Shown in pieces: positions 1-6,926 of a DNA stretch of 9,741 nt. Under the pieces are notes generated by a model that saw only the letters and a list, made by a program, of their open reading frames with translations, did not search any database and had not been told where the DNA came from. A program made the position numbers and the translations under genes. This DNA comes from Mesotoga sp. Its GTDB lineage: Bacteria > Thermotogota > Thermotogae > Petrotogales > Kosmotogaceae. The DNA lies in the NCBI GenBank assembly GCA_011620045.1, contig WOZY01000142.1, forward strand, positions 1-9,741. The letters are read 5' to 3'. Position 1 is the first letter of the stretch; each line of letters begins with the position of its first letter.

Positions 1-690
1 ACTGAGGCTTTTCCTGCCAAGTTTCGCCGACCAGAACGGTCCGAGAACCGTATGTGCCGAACCGGTGACAGGGTCTTCTTTGATTCCCACCCAGGGAGCG
101 CAATATCTCGAGTAGAAGTCGAACTTCTCGTCACCGGGTGAAGTGACGATCAGTCCCTTCACAGTGTGTCCAAAGTCACAGTTCTCAAGAAGACTAAAGT
201 CAAACGATAGGTTCTCAAGTTTCGATTTCGAGGAGATTACGTAAAGCAGTTTTTCAGTAAGAGGGGAGTAATAGCACTCACCTTCCACACCGATAATCCT
301 CCCGAGCATTTCATCAATTTTCACTCTATAAGGGTTATCAGAAGGGAAATTCATCTCTATCTTCCCGTCAACGTACTTAACCCCCAGTTTCCCGCTTAGT
401 GTTTCGTAAGAGATCTCGCCTTTGATTCCAAGCTCGGTGAAGTGTATCCAGGCAGTGGCAAGAGTCGCATGGCCGCACATCTTCACCTCAACCTTCGGCG
501 TGAACCATCTCAAGCCATAATTATTCTTGTCGACACCTGGTCTTACAAATGCAGTTTCCGAAAGATTCATTTCCGATGCAATTCTTGGATATAGTCTCTC
601 GTCGATCTCCTCATCAAGGAGACAGACCCCGGCGGGATTCCCGCCAAAAGGAACCGCCGTAAATGAATCAACCTGGTATATCTTAAGCAT
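1..690 (-). CDS. PhzF-family isomerase/epimerase (partial, 3' end outside window)
   Basis: Reading the minus strand from the ATG at 690 gives 230 residues open to the window edge; family members are usually about 260-300 residues, so only the C-terminal end is missing. PhzF-fold proteins are cytosolic enzymes of the diaminopimelate epimerase-like fold that catalyse isomerisations on small substrates. Visible family marks are the N-terminal NPAGVC stretch (residues 18-23), the NLSETAF motif with the presumed catalytic Glu45, the MCGHATLA motif (71-78), and DPVTGSAH (206-213), which closes the active site in the second half. The start is supported by GGGAGTGG just upstream and a TATAAT at 717-712. 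The gene diverges from the feo operon and nothing links the two functionally. Family membership is firm. The substrate is unknown, and phenazine synthesis should not be inferred because most bacterial PhzF homologues lie outside such pathways. Confidence 0.93.
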   Translation of the reverse strand, partial: MLKIYQVDSFTAVPFGGNPAGVCLLDEEIDERLYPRIASEMNLSETAFVRPGVDKNNYGLRWFTPKVEVKMCGHATLATAWIHFTELGIKGEISYETLSGKLGVKYVDGKIEMNFPSDNPYRVKIDEMLGRIIGVEGECYYSPLTEKLLYVISSKSKLENLSFDFSLLENCDFGHTVKGLIVTSPGDEKFDFYSRYCAPWVGIKEDPVTGSAHTVLGPFWSAKLGRKSLS

Positions 691-711
691 CCAACCACTC
701 CCTTCTCAAAG

Positions 712-717
712 ATTATA
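712..717 (-). promoter_or_regulatory. -10 element of the phzF-like gene promoter
   Basis: On the minus strand, positions 717 to 712 read TATAAT, a perfect sigma-70 -10 hexamer. It lies 21 bp upstream of the phzF-like ATG, so the leader would be roughly 15 nt and would contain the GGGAGTGG ribosome binding site. The best -35 candidate (TTATCT, minus strand, about 741-736, 18-bp spacing) is a weak match. Confidence 0.5.
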
Positions 718-814
718 CGTCAATTGTTAAACTAAAGATAACGCCAAGTTCAGCCTTGAAAGGCGATCCACCCGAGTATTTCTCCCACATCCATGTGCAT
801 CGAGGGTCGTTTAA

Positions 815-823
815 TGATACAAT
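815..823 (+). promoter_or_regulatory. Extended -10 promoter element of the feo operon
   Basis: TGATACAAT fits the extended -10 pattern TGnTAnAAT, with hexamer TACAAT at 818-823. No good -35 is visible 17 bp upstream, which is tolerable for extended -10 promoters. Transcription would begin near 830, inside the left arm of the adjacent inverted repeat, leaving a leader of about 30 nt before feoA. Confidence 0.45.
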
Positions 824-848
824 CTTATTGAGACAAATTCTCAATAAG
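824..848 (+). promoter_or_regulatory. Perfect 10-bp inverted repeat, candidate iron-regulator operator
   Basis: CTTATTGAGA at 824-833 and its exact reverse complement TCTCAATAAG at 839-848 are separated by the 5-nt spacer CAAAT. The 25-bp element begins one base after the candidate -10 hexamer and covers the expected transcription start, the classic place for a repressor operator. Because the gene it precedes imports Fe(II), a Fur- or DtxR-type metalloregulator is the natural guess, but the sequence is not a textbook match to either box, so the regulator is unassigned. It is not a terminator: the upstream gene points away and no T-run follows. Confidence 0.6.
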
Positions 849-858
849 GGTGATGTTA

Positions 859-1305
859 ATGGTCGTTCCTCTGTCAAGAATGTGCGAAGGAGAAATGGGC
901 AAGATAAGAAAACTGGAGCTTCCTCCTCTAACAAGAGAGAGACTCTGTGGTCTCGGTTTCGTAAGTGGTGAAGAGATCCAACTGGTAAAAGTGGCCCCCT
1001 TCGGAGACCCAAAAGTATTCAGAATAAAGGGAACTGACATTACCCTTAGAGAGGACATTTCGATGTGGATTCTTGTCGAAACCTCCTCCGTTCCGCTTTC
1101 ATATGCTACAAATGGAGAATACTTCGTCAGCATCATTAATGGTGGAATGGGTTTCAGGGAGAGACTGCGGATGGTTGGGATAGAAGTAGGCAAGAAAATC
1201 ACTGTTACCGGCAATATCGGTAAGAGAATCGAGATAAACGCAAATGGTATCCTTTCTGCACTTTCGCGAGGCCAGGCAATGAGAATCATAGTTAGGGAGA
1301 GATAA
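859..1305 (+). CDS. feoA: Ferrous iron transport protein A with two tandem FeoA domains
   Basis: This 148-residue protein carries two FeoA (SH3-like) domains, whereas typical FeoA has one domain of about 75-85 residues. The first spans roughly residues 3-74, with the RERLCGLGFVSGEEI turn and VAPFGDP followed by RIKG (45-58). The second spans about 81-148, with GGMGFRERLRMVGIEVGKKI and a typical LSRGQA ending. FeoA is a small cytosolic partner of FeoB thought to support its assembly or activity. The ATG at 859 was chosen because GGTGAT (849-854) lies 4 nt upstream and because the first domain's opening strand (PLSRMCEGEMGKI) is needed, which excludes the ATG at 895. In-frame GTG 850 and ATG 853 are alternatives. 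The gene ends 8 bp before feoB, so they are surely cotranscribed. Confidence 0.88.
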   Translation: MVVPLSRMCEGEMGKIRKLELPPLTRERLCGLGFVSGEEIQLVKVAPFGDPKVFRIKGTDITLREDISMWILVETSSVPLSYATNGEYFVSIINGGMGFRERLRMVGIEVGKKITVTGNIGKRIEINANGILSALSRGQAMRIIVRER

Positions 1306-1313
1306 ATTCAGTC

Positions 1314-3263
1314 GTGGAAAATCATCGAGACGAAATCGAGTCAAGAAAATCTACAATAGCGCTTCTAGGAAACCCAAATGTCGGCAAAACAAGTATATTT
1401 AACGCTCTCACCGGTTCAAGACAGGTAGTTGCAAACTGGCCCGGCGTTACCGTTGAAAAGAGAGCCGGAGTGATGAAGCATCACAGTCACACCGTGGATG
1501 TTGTTGATCTGCCAGGCACTTACACCCTGGGTGCCACCAGTCTCGATGAAAAAATAGCTAGGGATTTCCTTGTGAATGAGAAGCCCGGTGTCGCAATGGT
1601 CATAGGTGATGCCGTCAACCTGGAAAGAAGTCTCTATCTTCTTCTTCAAGTTCTTGAGCTTCGCGGAGACGTAGTCCTTGCAGTGAACTCAGTCGACGAA
1701 GCGAGGAAAGCAGGCTTTGAGATCGACAAGAACGAGCTTTCGAAGCAGCTTGGCATTCCGGTTGTCCTTACTTCGGCTGTCACAGGCGAAGGTATCGAAG
1801 AGTTGAAGAATACTCTTGTGAAAAGTACCAAGAGCAGCAGCCACGTCCACTATCTTTTCTCTGATGAAGTGGAAGCTCACCTTAGGGATCTATCCGAGAG
1901 AATAAGGGGAAACCCTTCTCTGGCAGGGTTTGACGAACGTTGGCTTTCAATAAAGCTCCTGGAAAGGGACTACGAAGTTCAAAAAATAACGGGAATAACT
2001 CTGGACTACGACTTCTCTGTGGAAATCGCTGAAACTCGCTACAAATATATAAAGAGGATCCTTTCCACATCGGTTAAGGGTAAAGAAAAGATAGGGTGGA
2101 ATTTTTCCGAAGCAATAGATCACGTTATGACTCATAGATTTCTTGGGATTTTGATATTCCTTGCGGTTATGTACATCATCTTCCAGCTGACCTTCACTAT
2201 CTCAGGACCCTTGTCGATTATGATTGAAGAACTGCTCGGAGGCCTGGGGCGCGCATTTGGCGGCTTCATCGGCGTAGATTGGCTTCGTTCTCTCGTTGTT
2301 GAGGGAATAATAGGAGGCGTCGGAGCCGTTTTGGTCTTCGTGCCTAACATTTTCATACTTTTCCTGGCGCTTGGAATTCTTGAAGAAACTGGCTACTTGC
2401 CTAGAGCAGCCTTTGTTATTGATAGACCAATGTACGCAATGAAACTCAGCGGGCGCTCATTCATATCTATGCTCCTTGGATTTGGATGCAATGTTTCATC
2501 CATTATGTCGACAAGATCGATCTCCGAACCAAAAGAGCGAATAGTGACCATTCTTGTCTCACCTTTTATTTCTTGTAGCGCGAGGCTTCCCGTCTATGTT
2601 TTGATTGCAGGCACCTTCTTCGGCTCAAGAGCCGGTGTAGTGATTTTCTTCCTGTACGTTTTGAGCATTGTTATAACGGTGCTCTCAGCGCTGCTGATCA
2701 ACAAGCTCTTCTTCAAGGGTGAGCCCTCCACATTGATAATGGAGCTTCCACGTTACAGAAAACCCAGGCTCAGTTCAATAATCCTCTATACCTGGAACAA
2801 GGGGCGTCACTTTCTCGAAAAGGCCGGTACTATCATACTTGGCGCCTCTGTTGTAATATGGTTTCTCAGTTACTTTCCCTCAGAAGGGGCTGGGAGTTTC
2901 GCCGCGATTATCGGGAAATCGCTTGAACCGCTGTTCATACCCCTGGGTTACACGTGGGAAATGATAACCAGTTTGGTTTTTGGAATAGCCGCAAAGGAAG
3001 TCATCGTTTCATCGCTCACAACGTTTTTTGGAAATCTTAGCGTCTCAGGAAGCTCCCTTGGTGCTATAAGAACATTGATTACACCCGAAGTAGCTTTGAG
3101 CTTCCTTGTTTTTGTACTTCTTTATGTTCCGTGCATGCCAACACTTGCAGTGATAAAGAATGAAACCGGAAGCTACAAGTATGTACTCTTCTCCGTCTTC
3201 TACAGTCTTGCCGTTGCCTATATCGTTGCACTAATAGTAAGAATAGTTGGGGGACTACTATGA
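1314..3263 (+). CDS. feoB: Ferrous iron transporter FeoB (GTPase-coupled permease)
   Basis: FeoB is an inner-membrane Fe(II) importer whose cytosolic N-terminal G domain regulates or drives transport. All G motifs are visible: G1 GNPNVGKT (19-26), G2 Thr46, G3 DLPG (65-68), G4 NSVD (125-128) and G5 SAVTG (154-158), followed by a helical GDI-like region to about residue 265. The membrane part (about 272-649) holds the Gate motifs, with GFGCNVSS (389-396, Cys392), SCSARLPVY (420-428, Cys421), AAKEVIVSSL (559-568) and VPCMPT with Cys607. The 649-residue length is at the short end of the family, and no C-terminal Cys-rich tail is present. The start is GTG at 1314; GGGAG lies about 14 nt upstream inside the end of feoA, and the next in-frame Met falls after G1. 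The stop overlaps the following ATG by 4 bp (ATGA). Confidence 0.97.
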   Translation: MENHRDEIESRKSTIALLGNPNVGKTSIFNALTGSRQVVANWPGVTVEKRAGVMKHHSHTVDVVDLPGTYTLGATSLDEKIARDFLVNEKPGVAMVIGDAVNLERSLYLLLQVLELRGDVVLAVNSVDEARKAGFEIDKNELSKQLGIPVVLTSAVTGEGIEELKNTLVKSTKSSSHVHYLFSDEVEAHLRDLSERIRGNPSLAGFDERWLSIKLLERDYEVQKITGITLDYDFSVEIAETRYKYIKRILSTSVKGKEKIGWNFSEAIDHVMTHRFLGILIFLAVMYIIFQLTFTISGPLSIMIEELLGGLGRAFGGFIGVDWLRSLVVEGIIGGVGAVLVFVPNIFILFLALGILEETGYLPRAAFVIDRPMYAMKLSGRSFISMLLGFGCNVSSIMSTRSISEPKERIVTILVSPFISCSARLPVYVLIAGTFFGSRAGVVIFFLYVLSIVITVLSALLINKLFFKGEPSTLIMELPRYRKPRLSSIILYTWNKGRHFLEKAGTIILGASVVIWFLSYFPSEGAGSFAAIIGKSLEPLFIPLGYTWEMITSLVFGIAAKEVIVSSLTTFFGNLSVSGSSLGAIRTLITPEVALSFLVFVLLYVPCMPTLAVIKNETGSYKYVLFSVFYSLAVAYIVALIVRIVGGLL

Positions 3264-3655
3264 GAGGCAGGTCGATAACATTCTGGCTCATATTCGGTGG
3301 AGTACTCTTTGCAGCTCTCTCGATAAACTCATTCTACGGATTGCTTCTGACTGACCACGATCCGTTTCTTGCCATCATCATTGGCATAAACTCCGCTATC
3401 TACTTTTTCGGAATTGTTGAGAAGAAAAGCAATGTCAGAAAACGGTATTCACATCTGTTGGTTGGAAGCTTCTTCTCCTACGTGCTCTCAATATACCAGG
3501 TTCTTGTGGTATTCAGTGTCTGGCTGGAGGGATTACTGATCTCAAGTTGCCTATTGACTATTGAGGTATTGAACCTCCCTCTCATTGTATCGGGCTTTGC
3601 AATATCCTTTCTTTTTGACTTCGCAAAGAAGCAATTTGAGACGAACAGTTTCTAA
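3260..3655 (+). CDS. Small feo-linked membrane protein, function unknown
   Basis: The product has 131 residues and I do not recognise its family. It is very hydrophobic with about four predicted membrane helices: roughly residues 7-29, 36-52, 64-86 and 90-118. A short basic loop (KKSNVRKR, about 55-62) lies between helices 2 and 3, and a charged tail (DFAKKQFE) ends the protein. No cysteine pair, histidine cluster or enzymatic motif stands out. Its ATG overlaps the feoB stop by 4 bp, so translation is coupled to FeoB, and an accessory role in Fe(II) uptake is a reasonable inference. It is not FeoC, which is a small soluble winged-helix protein. The gene is likely the last of the feo operon. 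Confidence 0.8.
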   Translation: MRGRSITFWLIFGGVLFAALSINSFYGLLLTDHDPFLAIIIGINSAIYFFGIVEKKSNVRKRYSHLLVGSFFSYVLSIYQVLVVFSVWLEGLLISSCLLTIEVLNLPLIVSGFAISFLFDFAKKQFETNSF

Positions 3656-3675
3656 GAATTCCTCTGGTGGAAACT

Positions 3676-3692
3676 CTCAAACACTATTTGAG
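3676..3692 (+). other. Short hairpin between feo and trk operons
   Basis: CTCAAA (3676-3681) and TTTGAG (3687-3692) form a perfect 6-bp stem with a 5-nt loop, 20 bp after the last feo gene. It is AT-rich and lacks a following T-run, so it is at best a poor intrinsic terminator. It could instead be an operator for the response regulator/trk operon. AT-rich sequence with TATGAT (3706-3711) follows and may be the operon's -10, but no -35 is convincing. Confidence 0.25.
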
Positions 3693-3720
3693 CTTAATAT
3701 GGTAATATGATTTGTGTTGT

Positions 3721-3729
3721 GGAGGTGAT
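3721..3729 (+). promoter_or_regulatory. Strong ribosome binding site of the response regulator
   Basis: GGAGGTGAT is an exact complement to the 16S rRNA 3' end and sits 3 nt before ATG 3733. It fixes that ATG as the start and rules out the in-frame TTG at 3712, whose first codons would encode the ribosome binding site itself. Confidence 0.8.
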
Positions 3730-3732
3730 TGC

Positions 3733-4338
3733 ATGGCACTCGTTTACGTGGTCGATGACGAGCTAAATGTCAGGCGAATTGTCAAAAAGGCCATGGAGAA
3801 CGAAGACAACGAAGTCCATACTTTCGTTACAGCTGAGGAAGCCCTGGAAGAAATAGAGAAGCGAAAGCCAGACCTCCTATTCACCGATCTGAGTTTGCCT
3901 TCAATGAATGGAATTCAATTCCTCAACGAACTGAAGAATAGAGCTTACTCAATACCCGTAATAATTGTCTCCTCAGATACATCTCCCGAATCGATGAGAA
4001 GTGCATTCAAAGCAGGCATAGTTGATTTCCTGACAAAGCCTTTTACGCCCCAGGAAATCAGAGATGCTTTCGAACTTGCTCTCAGAGAACAAGACAGCAT
4101 ATACAAGCGCGCACGAGAAATAAGAAGATTGATCGAAGAAGGTGAAACCGGTAGCGCGGAATCGCTACTGAGCAAACTGTTCTCAGATTATCCCGACTCC
4201 CCGTTTCCACACTTTCTTTACGCTCTGCTGGTGGCAAAGGACAAACCCAAACTAGCTATCAAACACCTTAAGGCCTCGCTTTCGCTTGACGAAGATTTTA
4301 AAGAAGCTTCAGACGAATTGAAGAAACTGGAGGAGTAG
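3733..4338 (+). CDS. Response regulator: receiver domain with TPR-like C-terminus
   Basis: This 201-residue protein begins with a CheY-like receiver domain (about 3-118). The full phosphorylation site is present: acidic pair Asp8/Asp9, phospho-acceptor Asp52 in LLFTDLSLP, Ser80 or Ser81 in the switch position, Phe99, and Lys102 in LTKPF. Instead of a DNA-binding domain, the rest (about 122-201) is all-helical and resembles about two TPR repeats: a helix pair with AESLLSKLFSDYPDSP, then LYALLVAKDKPKLAIKHLKASLSLDEDF. Its output is therefore probably protein-protein interaction. It opens the potassium-uptake operon, with its TAG stop 2 bp before the first trkA, whose GGAGG overlaps its last codons. 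No histidine kinase is nearby. A regulatory role in K+ uptake is inferred from position only. Confidence 0.88.
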   Translation: MALVYVVDDELNVRRIVKKAMENEDNEVHTFVTAEEALEEIEKRKPDLLFTDLSLPSMNGIQFLNELKNRAYSIPVIIVSSDTSPESMRSAFKAGIVDFLTKPFTPQEIRDAFELALREQDSIYKRAREIRRLIEEGETGSAESLLSKLFSDYPDSPFPHFLYALLVAKDKPKLAIKHLKASLSLDEDFKEASDELKKLEE

Positions 4339-4340
4339 GC

Positions 4341-4793
4341 ATGCCTTTCATGAAGGGTGCGATCAAAAAAGATGAGTACTATGTTGTTATCTTCGGATGC
4401 GGAAGGCTGGGATCGAGAATGGCCAACTGGCTCTCATCAATGGGTTGCAGTGTGGTTGTAGTAGATAGGGACGAGTCTTCTTTCGATGCTCTCTCATATG
4501 AATTCACTGGATTCAACATCCTCGGGGACGCAACGGAGCTTGATGTTCTGAAAGAAGCCAAGCTCGACAAGGCCGATGTCGCTTTGGTGCTTACCACCGA
4601 CGACAACACGAACTTGATGATCTCGATGTCGGCAAAGGAGTATTTCGAAGTTCCTAGGGTTGTTGCAAGAGCTTATGACCCGAATAACATGCAGATGTTC
4701 TCGGACTTTGGAATAGAAGTGATCTGCCCAACTCTGTTAGCCGTCGAAAACGTAAAGAATGCGCTCTACTTCATCAGCGGTGACAAAAAATGA
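4341..4793 (+). CDS. TrkA-type K+ channel regulator, RCK N-lobe only
   Basis: The 150-residue product is a single TrkA_N (RCK) Rossmann domain, the cytosolic nucleotide-binding ring component that gates Trk/Ktr potassium channels. The dinucleotide motif is canonical: GCGRLG (19-24), then VVDRD with Asp42 at the end of strand 2 to contact the ribose, GDAT (62-65), and LTTDDNTN (84-91). It lacks the TrkA_C domain found in standard TrkA of about 220 residues per unit, and it ends naturally rather than by mutation. I recall the same short-plus-long TrkA pair in Thermotoga maritima (TM1088A/TM1088B). A good ribosome binding site (GGAGG at 4329-4333) precedes ATG 4341 by 7 nt. Its TGA overlaps the next ATG by 4 bp. 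Confidence 0.92.
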   Translation: MPFMKGAIKKDEYYVVIFGCGRLGSRMANWLSSMGCSVVVVDRDESSFDALSYEFTGFNILGDATELDVLKEAKLDKADVALVLTTDDNTNLMISMSAKEYFEVPRVVARAYDPNNMQMFSDFGIEVICPTLLAVENVKNALYFISGDKK

Positions 4794-5449
4794 AGATTGT
4801 GCTGATCGGCGGAGAGAAGATTGCTTATCACCTGGCTAGAAGGTTCCTAAGCAAAGGTCATAACGTGATGATAGTGAACAAGAATGAGAGGCTCTGCGAC
4901 GAAATGGCTAAGAAGCTCCGAGCAGTCATCGTGAGAGGCGATGGAAGCAAGAGATACGTTTTGGAGCAACTTGAGCTTGACCGGTCCGACCTCTTTGTGG
5001 CCTTAACGCCGTACGATCAGGACAATCTAGTTGCTTGTCTGATGGCTTCTAGAGTGTATGGAATATAGAGGCCGGTTGCCATGGTGAATGACCCCGACAA
5101 TAAGGCCGTCTTCGAGAAGATGGGTATAAAGAGCGTTGTCAGTCAGACTGAAATCCTTGGAGTGGCTCTTGAAGACAGCCTCTTCAGAGAACATATCACG
5201 AACCTTCTCCCCTCATCCGAAAAAGTGTCAATTCTCAGAATAGAAATGACAGAGAAGTCTCCAATTCTTGGAGAAGCGATCAAAGACATTCCGCTTCCTA
5301 AAGAAAGCGTCATAGGGGCAATAGTCAGGGATGACGAAGTAATTATCCCGAGGGGAAACACAGTTATTGAAATGGGTGATGTTCTCCTGGTGCTGAGCAG
5401 TCCCACAGTCCAATCTTCTGTATTCGAAGCTCTTCTAGGAGAGGTGTAG
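4790..5449 (+). pseudogene. trkA: TrkA K+ uptake regulator interrupted by an in-frame TAG
   Basis: This is a full-length TrkA frame of 219 positions with TAG at position 93. The first 92 residues are a RCK N-lobe (MKIVLIGGEKIAYHLA..., RGDGSKRY at 49-56, LTPYDQDN at 72-79). After the TAG the same frame resumes with RPVAMVNDPDNKAVFEKMGIK and a TrkA_C domain (about 146-216) including LPLPKESVIGAIVR and a GDVLLVL strand. Relatives read as GVKRVVSLVND at this point, so TAG stands for a probable Lys (AAG). The glycine motif is degenerate (GGEKIA for GxGxxG) and strand 2 ends in Asn30 not Asp/Glu, so nucleotide binding may already be weak or atypical. Reinitiation at ATG 5081 (AGAGG 5067-5071, 9 nt upstream) could yield a separate TrkA_C piece. 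The true stop, TAG 5447-5449, directly abuts the trkH ATG. It could be a real pseudogene, readthrough, or a base-call error. Confidence 0.85.
5066..5068 (+). other. Premature amber codon in trkA
   Basis: The codons run GGA ATA TAG AGG CCG in an otherwise open TrkA frame. One base change from AAG (Lys) or CAG (Gln) would explain it. There is no frameshift and no loss of conserved sequence on either side. Confidence 0.9.
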
Positions 5450-5875
5450 ATGTTTCAGAATCTTTTGAAACAGAGATATAGACTTGTCTTTGGATACCTC
5501 GGAAATCTCTTCGTATTCTTTCCCATTGTGTTGTTGATCCCATTACTATATTGCATCGGAAATCCCGATGTCTTTGTCCAAAGTCTTGCCTTTGTAACTA
5601 CGGCTGTGCTGAGCTTTGCCATGGGACTGATACTTAAGCTAACTATGAGAGTACGTCCCGGATCACCGATAACTATTCAGGAAGGCGCGATAGTGGTCCT
5701 TTTCTCCTGGGTGATAGCTATCCTCCTGTCCGCTCTCCCGTTTATCATTGGCGGTCATCTGAATTTCACCCAGGCAGTATTTGAGTCAACGAGCGGCTGG
5801 ACCACGACAGGTTTGACCCTGGTAGATGTTGAAACGCTTCCCGGGACTTTCCTTCTTTGGAGAAGCATTATGCAG

Positions 5876-5878
5876 TAG
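5876..5878 (+). other. Premature amber codon in trkH, replacing a conserved Trp
   Basis: The codons run ATG CAG TAG CTT GGA GGA. The family motif QWxGG predicts TGG here, so a single G-to-A change in the middle base explains the stop. The frame continues with intact motifs for 351 further residues. Confidence 0.92.
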
Positions 5879-6920
5879 CTTGGAGGAGCCGGTATTGCGA
5901 TTATCATGATGTCTGCAATTCTTGGACCGGCCGGACTTGGCCTCTACAAAGCCGAAGGACGGATGGACAATCTGGTTCCTAATATCAAGAGCTCAACGAG
6001 AACAATCGCGGTAATATACGGTTCATACGCTCTGGCCGGAGTAATAATGTACAGACTGGCCGGCATGAGCTTCTTCGATGCGGTGAACCACTCATTGACC
6101 GCTCTGGCAACAGGGGGGTTTTCGACCCGAGCTGGGTCTATCGGAGAATTTAACAGTGTTTCTATTGAAATCATAACGATCATCCTTATGCTGCTTGGAG
6201 CTACTGGATTTGGAATTCATTACACGCTCTGGAAGAAGAACTTCAGAGCCTTTTGGAACAACGGGGAACCCAAGCTGATGTTCATTATTCTCGCGATTTT
6301 CACTCCACTCCTGATGACTGGAACTCTGGCAGTATTTTACTCTTCGGGAGCAGAACAATTCCGACACAGTCTCTTTCAGGCTGTGTCTGCTCTCACTGGC
6401 ACGGGTTTCTCCACCGTTGACTTTGTGCCCTGGAATCATTATGGAATCTACTTGATTGTGCTGCTGATGATATTCGGCGGTGATCTTGATTCAACCTCGG
6501 GCGGTCTCAAGCAGTACAGATTGTTCGCAATAATAAAGATACTCTGGCTGGAAATAAGAAGGTATTTCCTTCCGAAGGATGCGATCCTGAAGCAGGAGAT
6601 TTGGAAAGGTGAAACTCGAAGATACATAGACAACTCTCTCGTGAAAGAGATCTTGCTCGTCTTCTCTCTGTACTTTTCGACCTATGCCATCGGCATGGGA
6701 GTACTGATGTCATATGGCCATTCGATGGCCTTTTCAGCCTTCGAATATGCTTCTGCCTTGAGTACCGTGGGCCTCTCGGTAGGGATAACTGCCCCAGGAG
6801 CGCCTGCAGGACTTATATGGACCGAGACAATTGGCATGTTTCTTGGAAGACTCGAGTTTCTGGTTGTCATATATGCTATAACTAAGTTGTTGAGAGATGG
6901 AAAGATCTTATTTAGAAGAC

Positions 6921-6926
6921 GGAGGA
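6921..6926 (+). promoter_or_regulatory. Ribosome binding site of hisS inside the trkH 3' end
   Basis: GGAGGA lies within the last trkH codons. It is only one or two bases from ATG 6927, too close for normal use, and 12 nt from ATG 6939, long but usable. This favours 6939 as the hisS start and suggests coupling between trkH termination and hisS initiation. Confidence 0.55.

Noticed and set aside
1..690. Phenazine biosynthesis gene cluster
   Set aside because: Only a PhzF-fold protein is present, with no other phz genes nearby; the name describes the fold family only.
753..764. GCCTTGAAAGGC inverted repeat between phzF and feoA
   Set aside because: Short arms with a 2-4 nt loop, not aligned with either promoter; could be chance.
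713..1289. Minus-strand open frames across the feoA region
   Set aside because: They lie opposite a well-supported coding frame, overlap each other and show no recognisable domain.
3656..3732. A c-di-AMP (ydaO-type) or other K+ riboswitch upstream of the trk operon
   Set aside because: Only 77 bp separate the genes, too short for that structure, and just one 6-bp hairpin is present.
3712..3732. Upstream TTG start for the response regulator
   Set aside because: The added residues would encode the GGAGGTGAT ribosome binding site and do not belong to a receiver domain.
5081..5449. An independent 122-residue gene starting at ATG 5081
   Set aside because: It is the same frame and the same TrkA fold as the upstream part, separated by one TAG; kept as part of the interrupted trkA.
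5066..5878. TAG as pyrrolysine or a reassigned sense codon
   Set aside because: TAG is also used as a natural end for the response regulator and for trkA at sites where the next ATG follows at once, no pyl genes are seen, and the expected residues are Lys/Gln and Trp, not a single amino acid.
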